Notes under the pieces: generated by a model
Told to the model about the DNA's origin: nothing
What the model saw: only the letters and a program-made list of their open reading frames with translations
Databases searched by the model: none
Translations under genes and position numbers: made by a program
Source: Granulicella sp. L46
Lineage (GTDB): Bacteria; Acidobacteriota; Terriglobia; Terriglobales; Acidobacteriaceae
Assembly: GCF_009765785.1 (NCBI RefSeq)
Contig: NZ_LMUT01000016.1
Span: forward strand, 1 to 34,850
Length of the DNA stretch: 34,850 nt
Direction: 5' to 3'
Part shown: in pieces, positions 32,850 to 34,850 of the stretch
Position numbering within the stretch: position 1 is the first letter of the stretch
How the letters are laid out: each line of letters starts with the position of its first letter

Positions 32850-34850
32850 ATGCGCTCTGTGTACTTCCGGTTCAACTGGGTGTTCGCAATCAGCCTTGCA
32901 GCACTGATGCCAGCATCGCAGTATTGTTCGGCTCGTGGGCAGATGACAGATTCTGCTGATGGAGACGGTCACGTGATCCATCTGCGAATCGCCAGTCGCG
33001 AGTCGCCACAGGTGCTGCCGTCGACGCTTTTCGGCAGCTTCCTGGAGCCAATCGGACACTCGATTTATGGTGGCTTGTGGGCCAATGTCGCGGAGAATCC
33101 GTCGTTTGAAAATGGCCTGTGGTCCGCGTCCAATTTGGAGACAATGGTGCGTGATCGCCCCGGTTTGAAGCGGGCCTCGGATCTCGGGATTCCGGTTCCA
33201 TGGGAGCCGTTGGACGCGCGTCAGGGGAACCGCTATCTGCCTGTGCGCGACGATGCGGGGAACTCCAACCAATCCCTGTTGATCATGGCATTGCCTGACG
33301 CCGAGGTTGGTGTACGTGAGCAGGTGTATCTTCCCGTGCATCGGGAGCTCAGGTATTCCGGCAGTATTATGATCAAGCATGTGCGCGGCTCTGGAGAGGT
33401 GCGCATGAGCCTGCGGCGGCGCGACCATCCGGAGGATGTCCTGGCGTCGGCTAACGTCATAGCGGATGCCGTGACATGGTCGAAGTATTCGTTCAGCTTC
33501 GTGCTATCCAAGGGTGCAGTCGCCCCGCTGACGCCTGTCGATCTTGTAGTTTCGGTTACGAATGATGCACGCGCACAGATCGATAATGTCTCGCTGGAGC
33601 CGGCCGACGCTGTGCACGGGATGGATCCGGATGAGCTGCAGATGGCACGCGATCTGCAATCACACTTGGTACGTTTCGGGGGAAACTTCACCTCTGCCTA
33701 CAATTGGAAAGATGGAATCGGGCCCGAGGATCGTCGGATTTCTGTGCGCAATGTTTCCTGGGGTATTCCCGAGTACGACACCTTTGGGACGAACGAATTC
33801 CTGGAGTTCTGCCGCCTCATAGGGGCACAGCCGCAAGTAGCGCTCAATCTCGGAACCGGCACCCCGCAGGATTCGGCGGACTGGGTAAGCTATATCGATC
33901 AGCACTGGAACCATGGCAAAGGCGGATTGCTATGGGAGATGGGCAATGAACTTTGGGGCGATTTCCAGATTGGGTACCCGTCGCAGCAACGTGTAGCGGC
34001 TGTGACACTGGCGACTAGCAGGGCTGTCAAGGCAGTCGATCCTACTGCGCGACTGATCGCAACCGGAGGGGACGAAGACTTCTTCAAGGACTGGAATGCC
34101 CAGCAGCTTTCCAACCCTCGCGACACGTTCGATCTGATCTCTACCCACTTCGTCGTGAACGATAACGTGCAACTGAAAGGTGCTTCCTCTGAATTCCGGG
34201 ATATGGCTGCACTGGCGTTGCCGTGGGGCCTCGGACCGCGGATGCAGGCCATTGTCCAGCAGGCAAAGGAGTCCGGCCACCCCAACGCTCGGGTCGCGTT
34301 TACGGAGTGGCTGATGGTTTCCGAACCTCGCACCGGACCTCGATTTACGAATCTTGGCGGGGCTCTGTTTGCTGCAGGCTTCTTGAACATGGTGATGCGC
34401 AATTCGAATGCGGTTTCGGTCTCGGACATGACCGGAATTATGGAATTTGGCGGCATCTGGAAGAAGCGCGGCCAGGTTTATGGAGCGCCTGCATACTGGG
34501 TTTTGCGCGAGTATGCCAGCCGCCATCCGTACTGGCTGCTGGATGTTACTTCCGATGGCCCTACGTACAGCATCTCGCACGGAGTCTCGCGGTTGCCGGA
34601 GATCAAGGATGTGCCTTACCTTGATTGTGTGGGGTCAGAGCCTGAAGACAGGCGCTCGCTGATCTTGACCTGTCTCAACCGAAGGATGGACCGGACGGAG
34701 TCTGCGGCAATTGACCTGAGCGCGCTTGGAGCGACGGCCGGGACGGCTTCAGTAACGACGATTACCGGGGATGATCTGCTGGTGGAAAATGACGAGACAG
34801 ACCCGAGGCATGTGGCTCCCGTCACCTCCACGGAGGCGATCGAGGCGGGG
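32850..34850 (+). CDS. Secreted GH51 alpha-L-arabinofuranosidase, 3' end outside window
   Basis: 667 codons are visible and the frame is still open at the window edge. ATG 32850 follows GAGGAGAGAGG. A signal peptide (WVFAISLAALMPAS) is followed by the GH51 start LFGSFLEPIGHSIYGGLWANVAENPSFENG, a carbohydrate-binding-like insert (about 110 to 250), and then GGNFTSAYNWKDGIGP of the TIM barrel. Acid/base E367 lies in WEMGNELWG and nucleophile E486 in VAFTEWLM. The family releases terminal arabinofuranose from arabinoxylan and arabinan. Its own LacI-type operator ties it to the locus. The C-terminal beta-sandwich begins near residue 580 and is cut by the window end. Confidence 0.92.
   Translation, partial: MRSVYFRFNWVFAISLAALMPASQYCSARGQMTDSADGDGHVIHLRIASRESPQVLPSTLFGSFLEPIGHSIYGGLWANVAENPSFENGLWSASNLETMVRDRPGLKRASDLGIPVPWEPLDARQGNRYLPVRDDAGNSNQSLLIMALPDAEVGVREQVYLPVHRELRYSGSIMIKHVRGSGEVRMSLRRRDHPEDVLASANVIADAVTWSKYSFSFVLSKGAVAPLTPVDLVVSVTNDARAQIDNVSLEPADAVHGMDPDELQMARDLQSHLVRFGGNFTSAYNWKDGIGPEDRRISVRNVSWGIPEYDTFGTNEFLEFCRLIGAQPQVALNLGTGTPQDSADWVSYIDQHWNHGKGGLLWEMGNELWGDFQIGYPSQQRVAAVTLATSRAVKAVDPTARLIATGGDEDFFKDWNAQQLSNPRDTFDLISTHFVVNDNVQLKGASSEFRDMAALALPWGLGPRMQAIVQQAKESGHPNARVAFTEWLMVSEPRTGPRFTNLGGALFAAGFLNMVMRNSNAVSVSDMTGIMEFGGIWKKRGQVYGAPAYWVLREYASRHPYWLLDVTSDGPTYSISHGVSRLPEIKDVPYLDCVGSEPEDRRSLILTCLNRRMDRTESAAIDLSALGATAGTASVTTITGDDLLVENDETDPRHVAPVTSTEAIEAG

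Overview
The window looks like a chromosomal stretch from a member of the Acidobacteriota (Acidobacteriaceae/Terriglobia type). The evidence is the gene repertoire: a very long Oar-like TonB receptor with an N-terminal carboxypeptidase-regulatory-like domain and no SusD partner, two FG-GAP/ASPIC-UnbV (CRTAC-like) secreted proteins, acidobacterial-style TPR proteins, a small zf-HC2 protein, and a sensor kinase with an OB-like ectodomain. This is an inference from family content; no rRNA or tRNA gene was seen.

Left part (1 to about 10,060) is accessory DNA. It holds the 3' end of a MobF/TraI-type conjugative relaxase-helicase, an ArdC-like antirestriction metalloprotein with its own terminator, and a second, truncated and frameshifted relaxase remnant. 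A small regulatory block follows: a basic GGK-rich protein, a tandem palindromic operator, an HTH regulator, an XRE regulator overlapping a small unknown gene, an orphan AbrB-type protein and a zf-HC2 protein. Two overlapping tyrosine recombinases come next; the second has lost two canonical catalytic residues. About 1.3 kb without an intact gene separates this from the rest.

Right part (about 10,068 to the end) is a plant-polysaccharide utilisation locus. Two tandem GH39-like enzymes differ in their accessory domains (malectin-like versus two LamG-like modules). A GH5-like enzyme is followed by a CRTAC protein, then a convergent TPR protein, a second CRTAC protein, another TPR protein and the TonB receptor. 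After an IS3 remnant come, on the minus strand, a three-gene sensory operon, then a decayed SMP-30 gene, then a GH51 alpha-L-arabinofuranosidase cut by the window end. Arabinose- or xylose-containing hemicellulose is the likely substrate class.

The most striking element is the sensory operon (27,720 to 31,667). It reads as a LacI-family regulator split across the membrane: a lipoprotein carrying a sugar-binding domain of the LacI/RbsB fold, a HisKA_3 histidine kinase, and a response regulator whose C-terminus is a LacI headpiece plus hinge helix that stops just where the LacI sugar-binding core would begin. The LacI recognition helix reads VSMATVSRV, as in CcpA. Eight near-palindromic cre/LacI-like sites (consensus GGAAGCGCTTAC) lie in front of nearly every transcription unit of the locus, including the sensory operon itself. 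The kinase ectodomain also contains the same LamG-like module as the C-terminus of one of the secreted enzymes. Together these suggest a self-contained, trans-envelope, LacI-type two-component system controlling the locus.
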